Source: Trichocoleus sp.
GTDB taxonomy: Bacteria > Cyanobacteriota > Cyanobacteriia > Elainellales > Elainellaceae
Assembly (NCBI GenBank): GCA_036702865.1
Contig: DATNQD010000067.1
Location: forward strand, 62,001-126,000
Length of the DNA stretch: 64,000 nt
Reading direction: 5' to 3'
The position numbers were made by a program, and so were the translations under genes. Below, one piece after another: positions 1 to 9,827 of this stretch (position 1 is its first letter; each line of letters begins with the position of its first letter). Below the pieces are notes generated by a model that worked only from the letters and a program-made list of their open reading frames with translations, was not told the DNA's origin and ran no database searches.

Positions 1-232
1 GCACCTCTGGAAACTGCTGCACCAGACTCGCAACATAAATTTCGCGGCGAATGCTGCCCCCCAACACCAAAAACGCTTCTACAGGCTGACGGGCTGCCGA
101 TCGCAACTGCAACCCCATCAACAACAGCCACATGGCTAAGAACAGCCCAATACCGATCCTAATTCGGCGAAAAAAGCTGAAGCGCGATCGATGCAATAAA
201 TGATGCAATAAATATTGTTGCCCTCGCAGCAT
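1..232 (-). CDS. YdcF/DUF218-family protein, N-terminal part
   Basis: The reading frame runs off the left edge of the window, so only about the first 77 residues are visible. A basic N-terminus rich in His, Arg and Phe leads into one membrane segment (around residues 27-44, ending LLLMGLQL). The motif VLGGSIRRE follows, which is typical of the start of the DUF218 (YdcF/SanA/ElyC) domain. Members of this family are membrane-anchored proteins linked to envelope metabolism, with poorly defined biochemistry. The start is the ATG at 232; no strong ribosome binding site is seen. It is divergent from the sulfate transport genes. The family call rests on the membrane anchor plus the VLGG motif only. 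Confidence 0.6.
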   Translation of the reverse strand, partial: MLRGQQYLLHHLLHRSRFSFFRRIRIGIGLFLAMWLLLMGLQLRSAARQPVEAFLVLGGSIRREIYVASLVQQFPEV

Positions 233-398
233 TGCCTGCTTCCCTAGTCTGAGTAATAATTAAAGTCCGGTTTCCTGACCAAGTAACTGTACTTTATGGC
301 TTAGGATAGAGAATGTCTTGATAAAAGGGTTTCAGGAATTTGATTCAGCAGGCTCTAGGAACCTGGGGAAGTATGGGCGCATGGGGAACGGAAGGGGC

Positions 399-806
399 AT
401 GAGTTGGGGTCGATCGCTCAAGAAACTAATCTCTCTTTTTTTAACAGGAATCATCGTGTCAGTGGGAATTGCTGCCCGTAATTGTCTGGGCAATTCCAAT
501 CTTGTTGAATTCACCCTGGTTTTCTATGCTGTAACTCGGAGTGCCTACGAACAAATTGTTCCCAAGTTTGCTGCTAAGTGGAAAGCCGAGCATCAGCAGG
601 ATGTGTTTTTCACTCAGAGCGATGGTGGGTCAGGGGCACAAGCGCGTGCCAAAGCCAGATTTCGTCCAGTTGAGCAGCAAGTCGCGCCAGAATTCGTGGC
701 TCAATTCCCCAAGGTCGATCGACTCTTCACAGTGCAAGAACTCGAGGGCTGGAAGACGGCGAAAAGCAAGTTTTTTGATACAGGAGCAGTGTTTGACCAA
801 ATCTAG
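399..806 (+). pseudogene. sbpA: sulfate-binding protein remnant with internal in-frame deletion
   Basis: This 135-residue frame begins with a signal-peptide-like segment (MSWGRSLKKLISLFLTGI) and the conserved N-terminus of sulfate-binding proteins (VEFTLVFYAVTRSAYEQI, then GGSGAQARA). It then jumps directly to the family's conserved C-terminus (FRPVEQQVAPEF ... [12 protein letters not shown]). Sulfate-binding proteins are about 340-350 residues, so roughly 200 central residues, including most of both lobes, are missing without a frameshift. The junction is near position 650. An upstream TTG at 318 would extend the frame, but the ATG at 399 has a purine-rich GGAAGGGG just before it and starts the signal peptide. 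The protein cannot form a normal sulfate pocket. It lies directly upstream of cysT and cysW, the usual place for sbpA. An assembly collapse is an alternative explanation. Confidence 0.8.
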
Positions 807-868
807 GCACCGATCAGCAGCTAAGCTTGCCTTTCTCAATTCGCAGTTTTGTTTGGAGTATTAATGAC

Positions 869-1717
869 ATGACTTCTGTTTCCGAATCCCCAACTCGACC
901 AGGACGATCGCGCAAATTTGCTCTGCCTTCCTTGCCCTGGGGCGTGACGATCGTTTATTTAACGTTGATGCTGCTGGTGCCGATCGCAGCCCTGACTTTG
1001 AAATCTAGCACGCTTGATCTAGGGCAAATTTGGAAAATTGCGACTGACCCGGTTGCCATTTCCACCTATAACGTTACTTTCTTGACCTCTTTTGCTGCGG
1101 CTTTGGTCAATGGGGTGGCTGGACTGATTATTGCCTGGGTACTGGTGCGCTATGACTTTCCGCTGAAGCGGTTAGTGGATGCGGCGATCGACCTGCCTTT
1201 TGCGCTGCCTACAGCGGTTGCAGGTTTGACTCTGGCAACTGTTTATAGCGACAACGGTTGGCTTGGATCTTTGCTGGCTCCCTTTGGCATCAAAATTGCA
1301 TTTACGCGCCTGGGCGTATTTGTCGCGATGCTATTTATCTCGCTGCCCTTTGTTGTCAGAACGGTTCAGCCTGTTTTACAAGAAACAGAGATTGATGTGG
1401 AAGAAGCTGCCTGGTCGTTGGGTGCGTCGCAGTGGCAAACATTTTGGCGCGTTGTTTTGCCGCCGCTGATGCCTGCGGTATTAACCGGGATCGCCCTGGG
1501 GTTTGCGCGTGCCGTTGGAGAATATGGTTCAGTTGTCATTGTCTCCTCCAACATTCCCTTCAAGGATTTGATTGTGCCTGTTTTGATCTTTCAGCGGCTA
1601 GAACAGTACGACTATGCGGGCGCAACCGTAATCGGAATGGTCATGCTGCTTATTTCGCTGGTTATGTTAATTGCAATTAACCTATTACAAGCTTGGGGAC
1701 GACGCTATGACGCTTAA
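869..1717 (+). CDS. cysT: sulfate ABC transporter permease CysT (CysU)
   Basis: Inner-membrane permease of the sulfate/thiosulfate importer, 282 residues with about six membrane segments. The EAA loop that contacts the ATPase is seen as [20 protein letters not shown]. The tail [11 protein letters not shown]-like segment ([18 protein letters not shown]) is characteristic of CysT. I chose the ATG at 869 because GGAG lies 11 bases before it; a TTG at 827 would add 14 unlikely residues. Its 3' end overlaps the start of cysW by 11 bases, so the two are translationally coupled. The upstream binding-protein gene is internally deleted and no cysA follows cysW, so activity would need a binding protein and ATPase encoded elsewhere. 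Confidence 0.93.
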   Translation: MTSVSESPTRPGRSRKFALPSLPWGVTIVYLTLMLLVPIAALTLKSSTLDLGQIWKIATDPVAISTYNVTFLTSFAAALVNGVAGLIIAWVLVRYDFPLKRLVDAAIDLPFALPTAVAGLTLATVYSDNGWLGSLLAPFGIKIAFTRLGVFVAMLFISLPFVVRTVQPVLQETEIDVEEAAWSLGASQWQTFWRVVLPPLMPAVLTGIALGFARAVGEYGSVVIVSSNIPFKDLIVPVLIFQRLEQYDYAGATVIGMVMLLISLVMLIAINLLQAWGRRYDA

Positions 1718-2594
1718 TCCTGCTTCGATCGATTCGCACGTTCAGCCTGATAGCCCCAAGCCAAATAGCCCTGCCAAAACAGGGACAGCCTCCTGGGTCA
1801 AGGGTGCTCTGATTGGGTTTGTTATTCTTTATCTCGGCTTAGTTTTGTTTATTCCGGCGCTCAATGTCTTCGTTCAGGCATTTACCGGGGGCATGGGCGG
1901 ATTTTTCAACACCTTCAGCGATCGAGCCTTTCTAAATGCAGTCAAGCTCACCTTGCTTATGGCATTCATTGCTGTTCCGGTGAATACTGTCTTTGGGCTT
2001 TGTGCTGCCTGGGTGATCGCGCGTCATCGTTTCCGCGGACGTACCTTGCTGCTAAGCATTCTCGACCTGCCATTTGCGATTTCGCCAGTTGTAGCGGGAC
2101 TGATGCTCGTCCTGCTTTATGGACGAAACGGCTGGTTTGGTCCCCTGCTTGGATCTGCCGATATCAAAATTATTTTTGCTGCTCCTGGCATGATCCTGGC
2201 AACTGCCTTTGTCTCATTACCTTTTGTGGCAAGAGAGGTCATCCCCGTTCTAGAAGAGGTGGGACCAGAGCAAGAAGAAGCAGCCAAAACCCTTGGTGCA
2301 AAAGATTGGCAAATTTTCTGGCGAGTCACTCTGCCAAATATCCGTTGGGGGTTGTTGTACGGTGTTCTGCTGACCAATGCAAGGGCGATGGGTGAGTTTG
2401 GAGCGGTTTCCGTTGTTTCTGGCAATATTGCAGGCAGAACACAAACCCTACCGCTTTATGTAGAAGAAGCCTATAAGCAATACCATACGCAGGCTGCCTA
2501 CACTGCTGCAACCCTGTTGGCATGCTTGGCGGTTGTCACGCTCATTCTCAAGGAAATTCTGGAGCGCAGAACAGGAAGGCGAGGAGCCGCTTAG
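1707..2594 (+). CDS. cysW: sulfate ABC transporter permease CysW
   Basis: Second permease of the sulfate importer, 295 residues, partner of CysT in the heterodimeric membrane channel. Visible signatures are the EAA loop ([20 protein letters not shown]), the segment [19 protein letters not shown] and the C-terminal [12 protein letters not shown], all typical of CysW. The ATG at 1707 overlaps the end of cysT and was preferred over the ATG at 1671, which would put 12 extra residues inside the cysT frame. The next gene is on the opposite strand, so cysA, commonly found nearby, is absent here. Confidence 0.93.
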   Translation: MTLNPASIDSHVQPDSPKPNSPAKTGTASWVKGALIGFVILYLGLVLFIPALNVFVQAFTGGMGGFFNTFSDRAFLNAVKLTLLMAFIAVPVNTVFGLCAAWVIARHRFRGRTLLLSILDLPFAISPVVAGLMLVLLYGRNGWFGPLLGSADIKIIFAAPGMILATAFVSLPFVAREVIPVLEEVGPEQEEAAKTLGAKDWQIFWRVTLPNIRWGLLYGVLLTNARAMGEFGAVSVVSGNIAGRTQTLPLYVEEAYKQYHTQAAYTAATLLACLAVVTLILKEILERRTGRRGAA

Positions 2595-2691
2595 GTTGCT
2601 AATTTCGTTGCTAGTTTCGTTTCAGGACAGGTAATAAGGACAGGAATGAGGGGTGCTCGCTTTCTGCGTCTCCCTTTGTTCCTCTGCACCA

Positions 2692-3861
2692 TTACTCCTG
2701 ATCCATCGCAATTTTTCCAATGCCTGTGCCTGGATAGTAGTGGCTCAAAATTTGCTCGTAGCTATAGCCCTGCTCTGCGAGATTCAAGGCTCCTAACTGG
2801 CTCATCCCTCTGCCCTGGAAGGCTTCCATCACGATATCGTCTGAGGCTGCATAAAGCGATTCAACGATGCCGCCCCGAGCACTGACAAACTCGCCGCTGG
2901 TTGCATCAACTGCTTGACTGGTGGACTCTGCTTCTCGATCGATGCCGCTGTAAACCTGGTAGTATTCGTCTGCGCCCATCTGGAACAGCGAACTCACAGG
3001 CTTGAAATAGTAAGTCAGGGCGTACGATCGGGCTGCGACTGCTTGCGCTTTGAGGGCTGCCATATCCCAGCTAGGAGAGACTTCACTGGCGACAACGCTG
3101 TGCAAATACTGTCTCAGGTTGACATAGTTCACTGCCCATAGCCTGCCTGAATCTGCAACGAGCAACAACTGTCCGTGATAGGTTCGATCGCCCAACCGAA
3201 ACAACCCATTTGGAGGCAAGCTGACCCAAACAATCGACGGAAATGATTCGCCGTTGAGGATAATGCCATCGCCACTGGGCTGCACCTGATAAACAGTATT
3301 GGTCGCGATCGATCGAAGCAATTGCCCTTTTTGATCCGTTAACTGAGCTGCAGTGGTGGTGCTGAGACTGAGTGCCGGAACTCCCTGAGCAATGGCAATT
3401 TTCATTTCAATCACTGAATCTACCAGCGCCGAAGTTGCCAGCAAATCCTGTTTTACTTTCTCGTTGATAGCGCGTTCTTCTGGCGTAAAGTTATGGGGTT
3501 GAACGGGCTTTGGTGATGCAGATTTGGGCGTGGCGGCGGGGGTGGGCGTAGGCGTGGGAGAAGGAGATGGGGCAGGCGCAGGCGCAGGCGCGATCGATTT
3601 GAGAATGAGCTGCGAAAGAGCGGGAATTTGATTCAACCGAGCTACAGCTTGTAACGGTGAACTGGCATGACGGGCAGCGATCGCAATCAGGGCAACCAGC
3701 GGTAGACTTCCGACCAGCAAAAAAGGCAGCGGACGCTGTTTCAGGAAAACTGGGAGGTGAAGTTTGACCATTGGGTGCTGAAGGAGTGAACGATCAATTC
3801 TGGAAAGTAGACTCCAAAATGTCTTAATTAGATGCAAATGGATTAAATCCGCTCCGTTCAT
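2692..3861 (-). CDS. SpoIID/LytB-domain protein
   Basis: 389 residues: a membrane segment near residues 45-63, a Pro/Ser/Ala-rich linker (alternating PSPTPTPTP around residues 97-120), then a SpoIID/LytB domain in the C-terminal half. Domain marks are LRQYLHSVVASEVSPSW, ALKAQAVAARSYAL, the DEYYQVYSG segment and the terminal GRGMSQLGA ... ILSHYYPGT. In spore formers SpoIID is a peptidoglycan glycan-strand lytic enzyme. In cyanobacteria SpoIID-like proteins are widespread and presumably remodel septal or envelope peptidoglycan, which is inference. It is convergent with cysW and upstream of nothing obvious, so probably a single-gene unit. Confidence 0.88.
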   Translation of the reverse strand: MNGADLIHLHLIKTFWSLLSRIDRSLLQHPMVKLHLPVFLKQRPLPFLLVGSLPLVALIAIAARHASSPLQAVARLNQIPALSQLILKSIAPAPAPAPSPSPTPTPTPAATPKSASPKPVQPHNFTPEERAINEKVKQDLLATSALVDSVIEMKIAIAQGVPALSLSTTTAAQLTDQKGQLLRSIATNTVYQVQPSGDGIILNGESFPSIVWVSLPPNGLFRLGDRTYHGQLLLVADSGRLWAVNYVNLRQYLHSVVASEVSPSWDMAALKAQAVAARSYALTYYFKPVSSLFQMGADEYYQVYSGIDREAESTSQAVDATSGEFVSARGGIVESLYAASDDIVMEAFQGRGMSQLGALNLAEQGYSYEQILSHYYPGTGIGKIAMDQE

Positions 3862-4011
3862 CCCTCATTGTAAAAGTGAACAGGCTTCTCGGATAATCTT
3901 TGGCGAATGTAATACTAATACAGCCTAATACAGCCTTCAGATCCCCAAAACTGGGGAATTTTAAGCTGTTACCAAGAAATTAGCCGCAAAAACAGCTCTA
4001 ACGATGACGGA

Positions 4012-5487
4012 CTATCGATGACGGATATGCTCGTAGATTGCCATGTAGTCTTCGCCTGGATGATTCCACGAATAGTCGTACTGCATTCCCTGAATCTGCA
4101 ACTGCTCGAACTCTTCTGGATAGTATCGCCATAGCCCGATCGCCCGATCCACGGCTGACTCAAGTGCTTGATAATCAGTTTGCTGGAACACATAGCCATT
4201 GCGCTCTTGGGGGAGATGAGTCTCGTCGTAGTCTCGATCGAACACGGTATTGACCAAACCACCCACACCTCGGACGATCGGCACTGTGCCATATCTCAAG
4301 CCAATCATTTGTGTCAGTCCACAGGGTTCAAAGTTGCTCGGTACAACAATCATGTCTGCCCCGGCATAGATCAGGTGTGAGAGTTCTTCGTTGAATCCCA
4401 GCTCAAGATGGACATCTGGATTGTTATTTAAGAATTGCTTTTCGTGCCAGAAGTGGGCGTTGATTCCAGGTTCGGTGGCGGAGCCAAGCAAGACAAACTG
4501 CGCGTCTCGGAGGAGGGCATAGTAGATTGCATGATGCACCAGATGCACCCCTTTTTGATCATCCAAACGACCAATATAGGCAATCAGCGGTTTATCTTCC
4601 TGACGCAGCCAGAGCCGTTCCCGCAGCGCTTTTTTGTTTTTGTCTTTGCCGCGCAGATCGTTGGCATTGAAATAATAAGGAATGTACTGATCAGACTCCG
4701 GGTTCCAGACATCATAATCAATCCCGTTTAGCACGCCGCCAAACTTATGTTGATACAGGTGTAGCGTATGTCCCAGACCATAGCCAAACTCGCCATGATG
4801 CGCTTCCCAGGCATGATGCGGGGAAACGGTCGTGACAAAGTTGGAATAGACAATGCCCCCTTTCATGAAGTTGAGCACAAAGGGATTGAAATTATCCTGG
4901 AGGCGATCGTAGCTGAAGTAATATTCGGGTCGGTTTAGCCCGGTTGCAGTCAAGACTTCATTGCCGCCAATGCCCTGGTGCTTAAAGTTGTGGATGGTGT
5001 AGCAGACTCGCTGATATTCCATCCCGTGATATTTGTAGATTTCATAGAGCATGACGGGAATTAGCCCAGTTTGCCAATCGTGGCAATGGATCACATCCGG
5101 TCTTTTATTGGTGATGAGCAAAAATTCCAGGGCTGCCTTACTGAAAAAGGCAAATCGCATATTGTCATCATCACAGCCGTAGTAGCAGCGACGATTGAAG
5201 AAAAAGTCTTCTGAGTGGGGGTCGATGAAAAAGCAGAGTCGCCCATGCACCCAGCCGCAGAACACGGTACAGCGAATGCTTGCCCCAAACCAGGGAACCA
5301 TCAGATCTCGGTAAGCTTCATGTAGCCCCCAGACGTGGTCATATCGCATACAGTCGTATTTAGGCAGGATGATTTCGACGGTGTTTCCACGAATCTCTAG
5401 TTCTCGACTGAGACCATACACTACGTCACCCAAGCCGCCTGCCTTAATCACTGGGGCACATTCCGAGGCAATCTGCACGATGTACAT
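4012..5487 (-). CDS. glgA: glycogen synthase GlgA
   Basis: ADP-glucose-dependent alpha-1,4-glucan synthase of family GT5, 491 residues, a normal length. The N-terminal motif IKAGGLGDVVYGLSREL contains the KxGGL substrate-binding sequence. CHDWQTGLIPV, the IGRLDDQKGVHL segment and the C-terminal GTVPIVRGVGGLVNTV are standard GT5 signatures. The unusual PYYFNANDLRGKDKNKKALR segment and the DFFFNRRCYYGCDDDNMR segment point to the GlgA2-type branch of cyanobacterial synthases; this sub-assignment is from memory. It sits downstream of a sugar ABC permease gene on the same strand, with a 145-base gap, so co-transcription is possible but not shown. Confidence 0.95.
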   Translation of the reverse strand: MYIVQIASECAPVIKAGGLGDVVYGLSRELEIRGNTVEIILPKYDCMRYDHVWGLHEAYRDLMVPWFGASIRCTVFCGWVHGRLCFFIDPHSEDFFFNRRCYYGCDDDNMRFAFFSKAALEFLLITNKRPDVIHCHDWQTGLIPVMLYEIYKYHGMEYQRVCYTIHNFKHQGIGGNEVLTATGLNRPEYYFSYDRLQDNFNPFVLNFMKGGIVYSNFVTTVSPHHAWEAHHGEFGYGLGHTLHLYQHKFGGVLNGIDYDVWNPESDQYIPYYFNANDLRGKDKNKKALRERLWLRQEDKPLIAYIGRLDDQKGVHLVHHAIYYALLRDAQFVLLGSATEPGINAHFWHEKQFLNNNPDVHLELGFNEELSHLIYAGADMIVVPSNFEPCGLTQMIGLRYGTVPIVRGVGGLVNTVFDRDYDETHLPQERNGYVFQQTDYQALESAVDRAIGLWRYYPEEFEQLQIQGMQYDYSWNHPGEDYMAIYEHIRHR

Positions 5488-5632
5488 CCCTTTCCCCCAT
5501 CAAGTAAACGTCTCTCTATAACTTCACAAAAGTATACTTATATCTTTGAGCAAAAAAGCAACAGCATTTAGGTAGGGATTGGCAGAGGATGCAGGGAGGC
5601 ATCTAAAATCATGGGACTTGAGGTGAGAGGGA

Positions 5633-6544
5633 CTAACTATCGCTTTGGGTGACTTTAAGCTGCAGGTAGACCAGTCCGATCGTCACAATTAGTAAGCCGA
5701 TCGTGAGGGCAGCAGCATAGCCAAAGTCGAATTGGGCAAACGCCTGTTCGTAGACATAGTAGACGAGCAGATTGGTTGAGTTGAGAGGACCGCCGCCTGT
5801 CATCACATAAGGTTGCTCGAAGCTGCGAAAGGTGAAAATGACGGTGGTGATGGTGGCGAAAATGAGGGTGGGGCGGAGTCCGGGCAGCGTGATGTACCAG
5901 AACTTTTGCCAGTCGGTTGCGCCATCCAGTTCGGCGGCTTCATAGCGACTTGTGGGGATGGTTTGCAGTCCGGCGAGAAAAACGACTAGATTAAAGCCAA
6001 TTTGCTTCCAAATGCTGAGCAATATCAGGACGGGCATTGCCCAAAGCGTGCTGCTGAACCAGGGAATGGGATGCACTCCCCAAACCTGAAGCGCGTGATT
6101 AATCCAGCCATCGGTTTGAAACAGCCAGCGGAACCCTAAACCGACTGCCACCAGAGACGTGATTGATGGCAGGAAAAAGGCGGTTCGCAGCAAGTCGCGC
6201 AGCAGGATCGCCCGATCGAGCAACACTGCCAGAGCCAGCGGCACCACCAAACTGGGAATTACGGTTGCCACTGTGAAATAAACGGTATTGCCTAAAACTT
6301 GCCAGAAGTCTGAATCACTCAGAAGCCGGGCATAATTCCTCAGCCCAACCCAATGCACCCCGGCACGAGTAAAACTGCCAGTCGTCAAGCTTAAATAAAC
6401 CAGATAGCCGATCGGATAGACCACAAAAACGCCTAGCAAGATCAGAGCCGGAGCCAAAAATAGCCAGGCAGCGATCGTCTCTGATAAGGCTTCCCCTTTC
6501 GTTAGAGGAGTGGCAACGCCAGAAAAATCAGAACGTTCAACCAT
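5633..6544 (-). CDS. carbohydrate ABC transporter permease (MalF/UgpA type)
   Basis: 303 residues with about six membrane helices. The EAA loop is EAAELDGATDWQKFWYITLP, and the segment SFEQPYVMTGGGPLNSTNLL is characteristic of the MalF-type permeases of sugar importers. No second permease, ATPase or binding protein is adjacent; a sugar-binding lipoprotein is encoded at 37888-39153, but linkage is unproven. It is divergent from polA and upstream of glgA. The substrate cannot be read from sequence; maltose-like, trehalose or glucosylglycerol transport are all possible. Confidence 0.9.
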   Translation of the reverse strand: MVERSDFSGVATPLTKGEALSETIAAWLFLAPALILLGVFVVYPIGYLVYLSLTTGSFTRAGVHWVGLRNYARLLSDSDFWQVLGNTVYFTVATVIPSLVVPLALAVLLDRAILLRDLLRTAFFLPSITSLVAVGLGFRWLFQTDGWINHALQVWGVHPIPWFSSTLWAMPVLILLSIWKQIGFNLVVFLAGLQTIPTSRYEAAELDGATDWQKFWYITLPGLRPTLIFATITTVIFTFRSFEQPYVMTGGGPLNSTNLLVYYVYEQAFAQFDFGYAAALTIGLLIVTIGLVYLQLKVTQSDS

Positions 6545-6788
6545 AAATTTCCTGTTTGCCTCACTTTCACTAGAACCTCTCTCCTCTCCCCCTGCCCCTG
6601 TTGTTTTTTTTCAATCTCGCTACCCTATGAAAGTAAGGCGACCTTCAACAGCCTAGTGAACCACTGAAGGAAAGATTTGTACAAGGGGAATCTTGAACCT
6701 CAGCCTGTTCGAGTTTATCGCCATCGTGTAAAATCCAACTTCTGGAATGGGTAGCCTTTTTCTTTCCGTCCCATTGCTGCAAGCACCT

Positions 6789-9700
6789 ATGTCCCCTGTC
6801 GAAACTCATCCCAAGCTCATTCTGATTGACGGGCACTCTCTCGCCTTCCGGTCATACTTTGCCTATGCCAAGGGACGGGATGGGGGACTGCGAACTTCAA
6901 CCGGAATTCCCACCAGTGTCGTTTATGGTTTCCTCAAGGCATTGACCGAAACCCTGGAGGCAGAAAAGCCCGATTACCTGGGCATTGCCTTTGACGTGAA
7001 AGAGCCTACTTTTCGCCACGAAGCAGACGAAACCTACAAAGCAGGTAGACCCGACGCGCCAGAAGACTTTGTGCCGGATATGAAAAATCTGCAGGCGTTG
7101 CTGACGGCAATGAAGCTGCCTGTGCTGAAGGCTCCAGGCTATGAAGCAGACGATATTGTCGGGACGGTGGCTCATCGGGCGCGGGCAGAAGGCTGGCGGG
7201 TCAAAATTTTGTCGGGCGATCGAGATCTGTTTCAACTGGTTGATCCGCAGCAGTCTGTGACGGTTCTCTATCTCAGCACTACATTTGGTAAAGGCACGCC
7301 GCCACCCAAAGAGTTTGGTGTTGAGCAGATCAAAGATAAGATGGGCATCTTGCCCTCTCAGATTGTAGATTTCAAAGCCCTCTGTGGTGACGCCTCTGAT
7401 AACATTCCCGGTGTGCGAGGGATTGGCGAAAAGACAGCGGTTAATCTGTTGAGCACCTATGGCTCGCTCGATCGGGTCTATGCTGCCCTGGACGAAATGA
7501 AAGGAGCAGTCAAGAAGAAGCTGGAAGAAGGCAAAGATGCGGCGCTGCATTCTCAGTACATGGCACAAATTCACCTTGATGTGCCGCTGCAAGTGACGCT
7601 AGAAGATCTGAAGCTCCAGGGATTCGACACAGAAGCAACCATTCCACTGCTCGAAAAGCTGGAACTCAAGCAGTTTCTCAACAACCTGACTCGAATGCAG
7701 CAGGTGATGGGTGGCAAGGTTAGAGATGGAGCGATCGACAATCAAGCAGGCGCGGAAACCAATCTTCCTGACACCGACGGCAATGCAGCAGAGGATTTTG
7801 GCAGCGATGATCTCTGGTTCTTTAGCCCCGAAGAAACTGACTCCAATCAGCAACTTGAATCTGCCGCTGTTCAACCAGACATTATCAACAGCCCTGAGAA
7901 ACTACAAGCTTTAGTCGATCGCCTTAAAACCTTCACTGATCCAGATGCTCCGGTTGCCTGGGATACCGAAACCACTGCGATCGATCCGCTCGATGCCGAA
8001 CTGGTTGGCATTGGCTGCTGTTGGGGTAATCATCCCGCTGATGTTGCCTATATCCCGATCGGACATCACACTGGCAATAATCTGGACAAAACGCTGGCTC
8101 TAGAGGCGCTGCGCCCGATTCTGGAAAGCACAGACTATCCCAAAACGCTCCAAAATGCGAAGTACGATCGCCTCATTTTCCGCAAGCATGGCGTGACTTT
8201 ACGCGGAGTTGTGTTTGACTCAATGCTGGCAAGCTATGTGCTGAATCCCGAAAAGCCAAACAACCTGAGTGAGATGGGCTTGCGCTACCTGAACCTGACT
8301 TCGCTCAGCTATACCGATCTGGTTCCCAAGGGCAAAAATATTGCGGATCTGGGGATTGAACCCGTCGCTCACTATTGCGGCACAGATGCTTATGTTACCT
8401 ATGGACTGGTTGCAAAGCTGCGATCGGAACTGCAAGATTATCCAGATTTAAACCAGCTCTTCACTGAGATTGAACTGCCGCTAGAACCCGTTTTGGCAGA
8501 GATGGAAGCGCAGGGAATTCGGATTGATTCTGATTATTTAAAAGATTTTTCTAAGAGGCTTGAAAAAGACCTGGAGGGCATTGAAAAACGTGCTTATGAA
8601 GCAGCAGGCGAGAAGTTTAGCCTGGGTTCTCCAAAACAGTTGAGTGAATTGCTGTTTGAAAAATTAGGGCTCGATCGCAAGCTCTCCCGCAAGATCAAAA
8701 CAGGGTATTCAACTGATGCCGCGACATTAGAGAAAATGCAGACCAAGCTGGAGTCTGACATTGAGCTGGCTGAGAAAGCCAAAGGGGAGGATGCCGCCGC
8801 TCGTCTGGAAATTCTAAAGCGTAATTATGCCGTCGTCAGTTCCATCATTGAACACCGTACCTTAACCAAGCTCAAAACGACCTACGTTGATTCGCTGCCC
8901 ACGCTGGTTCATCCAGATACGGGTAGGGTTCATACTGACTTCAACCAGGCAGTCACAACGACGGGTCGCCTCTCTTCCTCGAATCCGAACCTGCAAAATA
9001 TCCCAATTCGGACTGCTTTTAGCCGTCAAATCCGCGCTGCTTTCGTGCCGGAGCCAAACTGGCTGATGATATCAGCAGACTATTCCCAAATCGAGCTTCG
9101 CATTCTGGCGCACCTGAGCCAGGAACCCGTCTTGCTGGAAACCTACCAGAACAATCGAGATGTCCATCGGCTCACGGCACAGCTTTTGTTTGAAAAAGAA
9201 GAGATCACCTCAGAAGAACGCCGCCTGGGGAAAATCATCAACTTTGGCGTGATCTACGGTATGGGTGCGCAGCGGTTTGCACGGGAGTCTGGCGTTTCAA
9301 CCGCAGATGCCAGGGTCTTTATTGATCGATTTAACCAGCGCTATTCGAATGTTTTCACCTATCTTCAGCAGATGCAGAAAGAGGCGATCGGGCAGGGTTA
9401 TGTCACCACAATTAAAGGCAGAAGACGCTATTTTAATTTTGGCAGCGATAATCTAAAACGACTGAGAGGTACTGATCCAGAGGCGATCGATTTGGATAAA
9501 ATCCGGCTGCGCGACCAGTACGATGCTCAGCTTCTTCGAGCCGCCGCTAATGCCCCTATCCAGGGTTCCAGTGCCGACATCATCAAAATTGCAATGGTGC
9601 AGTTACATCACCTTCTCCAAAACCATCAAGCGCATCTGCTGCTCCAGGTGCACGATGAACTGGTGTTTGAAATCCATCCCGACGAGTGGGAAGCCCTCCA

Positions 9701-9797
9701 GCTCAAAATCAGATCCACAATGGAATCCGCCGTTCAACTCAGCGTTCCGCTCATGGTCGAAGTCCATTCAGGCAAGAACTGGATGGATGCAAAGTAG
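6789..9797 (+). CDS. polA: DNA polymerase I
   Basis: 1002 residues with the three classical modules. The 5'-3' flap nuclease spans about residues 1-290 (LILIDGHSLAFRSYFAY, GYEADDIVGT, CGDASDNIPGVRGIGEKTA). The proofreading exonuclease is about 360-560 and keeps its acidic residues (WDTETT, NAKYDRL, YCGTDAYVTY), so proofreading is likely functional, unlike Taq polymerase. The polymerase domain follows with motif A DYSQIELR, motif B RRLGKIINFGVIYG and motif C QVHDELVFEI. Phe in the O helix predicts normal discrimination against dideoxynucleotides. I chose the ATG at 6789 because the family begins just before LILIDGHS; an upstream ATG at 6747 adds 14 residues. Role: Okazaki-fragment maturation and repair. 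Confidence 0.97.
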   Translation: MSPVETHPKLILIDGHSLAFRSYFAYAKGRDGGLRTSTGIPTSVVYGFLKALTETLEAEKPDYLGIAFDVKEPTFRHEADETYKAGRPDAPEDFVPDMKNLQALLTAMKLPVLKAPGYEADDIVGTVAHRARAEGWRVKILSGDRDLFQLVDPQQSVTVLYLSTTFGKGTPPPKEFGVEQIKDKMGILPSQIVDFKALCGDASDNIPGVRGIGEKTAVNLLSTYGSLDRVYAALDEMKGAVKKKLEEGKDAALHSQYMAQIHLDVPLQVTLEDLKLQGFDTEATIPLLEKLELKQFLNNLTRMQQVMGGKVRDGAIDNQAGAETNLPDTDGNAAEDFGSDDLWFFSPEETDSNQQLESAAVQPDIINSPEKLQALVDRLKTFTDPDAPVAWDTETTAIDPLDAELVGIGCCWGNHPADVAYIPIGHHTGNNLDKTLALEALRPILESTDYPKTLQNAKYDRLIFRKHGVTLRGVVFDSMLASYVLNPEKPNNLSEMGLRYLNLTSLSYTDLVPKGKNIADLGIEPVAHYCGTDAYVTYGLVAKLRSELQDYPDLNQLFTEIELPLEPVLAEMEAQGIRIDSDYLKDFSKRLEKDLEGIEKRAYEAAGEKFSLGSPKQLSELLFEKLGLDRKLSRKIKTGYSTDAATLEKMQTKLESDIELAEKAKGEDAAARLEILKRNYAVVSSIIEHRTLTKLKTTYVDSLPTLVHPDTGRVHTDFNQAVTTTGRLSSSNPNLQNIPIRTAFSRQIRAAFVPEPNWLMISADYSQIELRILAHLSQEPVLLETYQNNRDVHRLTAQLLFEKEEITSEERRLGKIINFGVIYGMGAQRFARESGVSTADARVFIDRFNQRYSNVFTYLQQMQKEAIGQGYVTTIKGRRRYFNFGSDNLKRLRGTDPEAIDLDKIRLRDQYDAQLLRAAANAPIQGSSADIIKIAMVQLHHLLQNHQAHLLLQVHDELVFEIHPDEWEALQLKIRSTMESAVQLSVPLMVEVHSGKNWMDAK

Positions 9798-9827
9798 AGC
9801 CAATATTCCTGATTTACACCTGATTCA

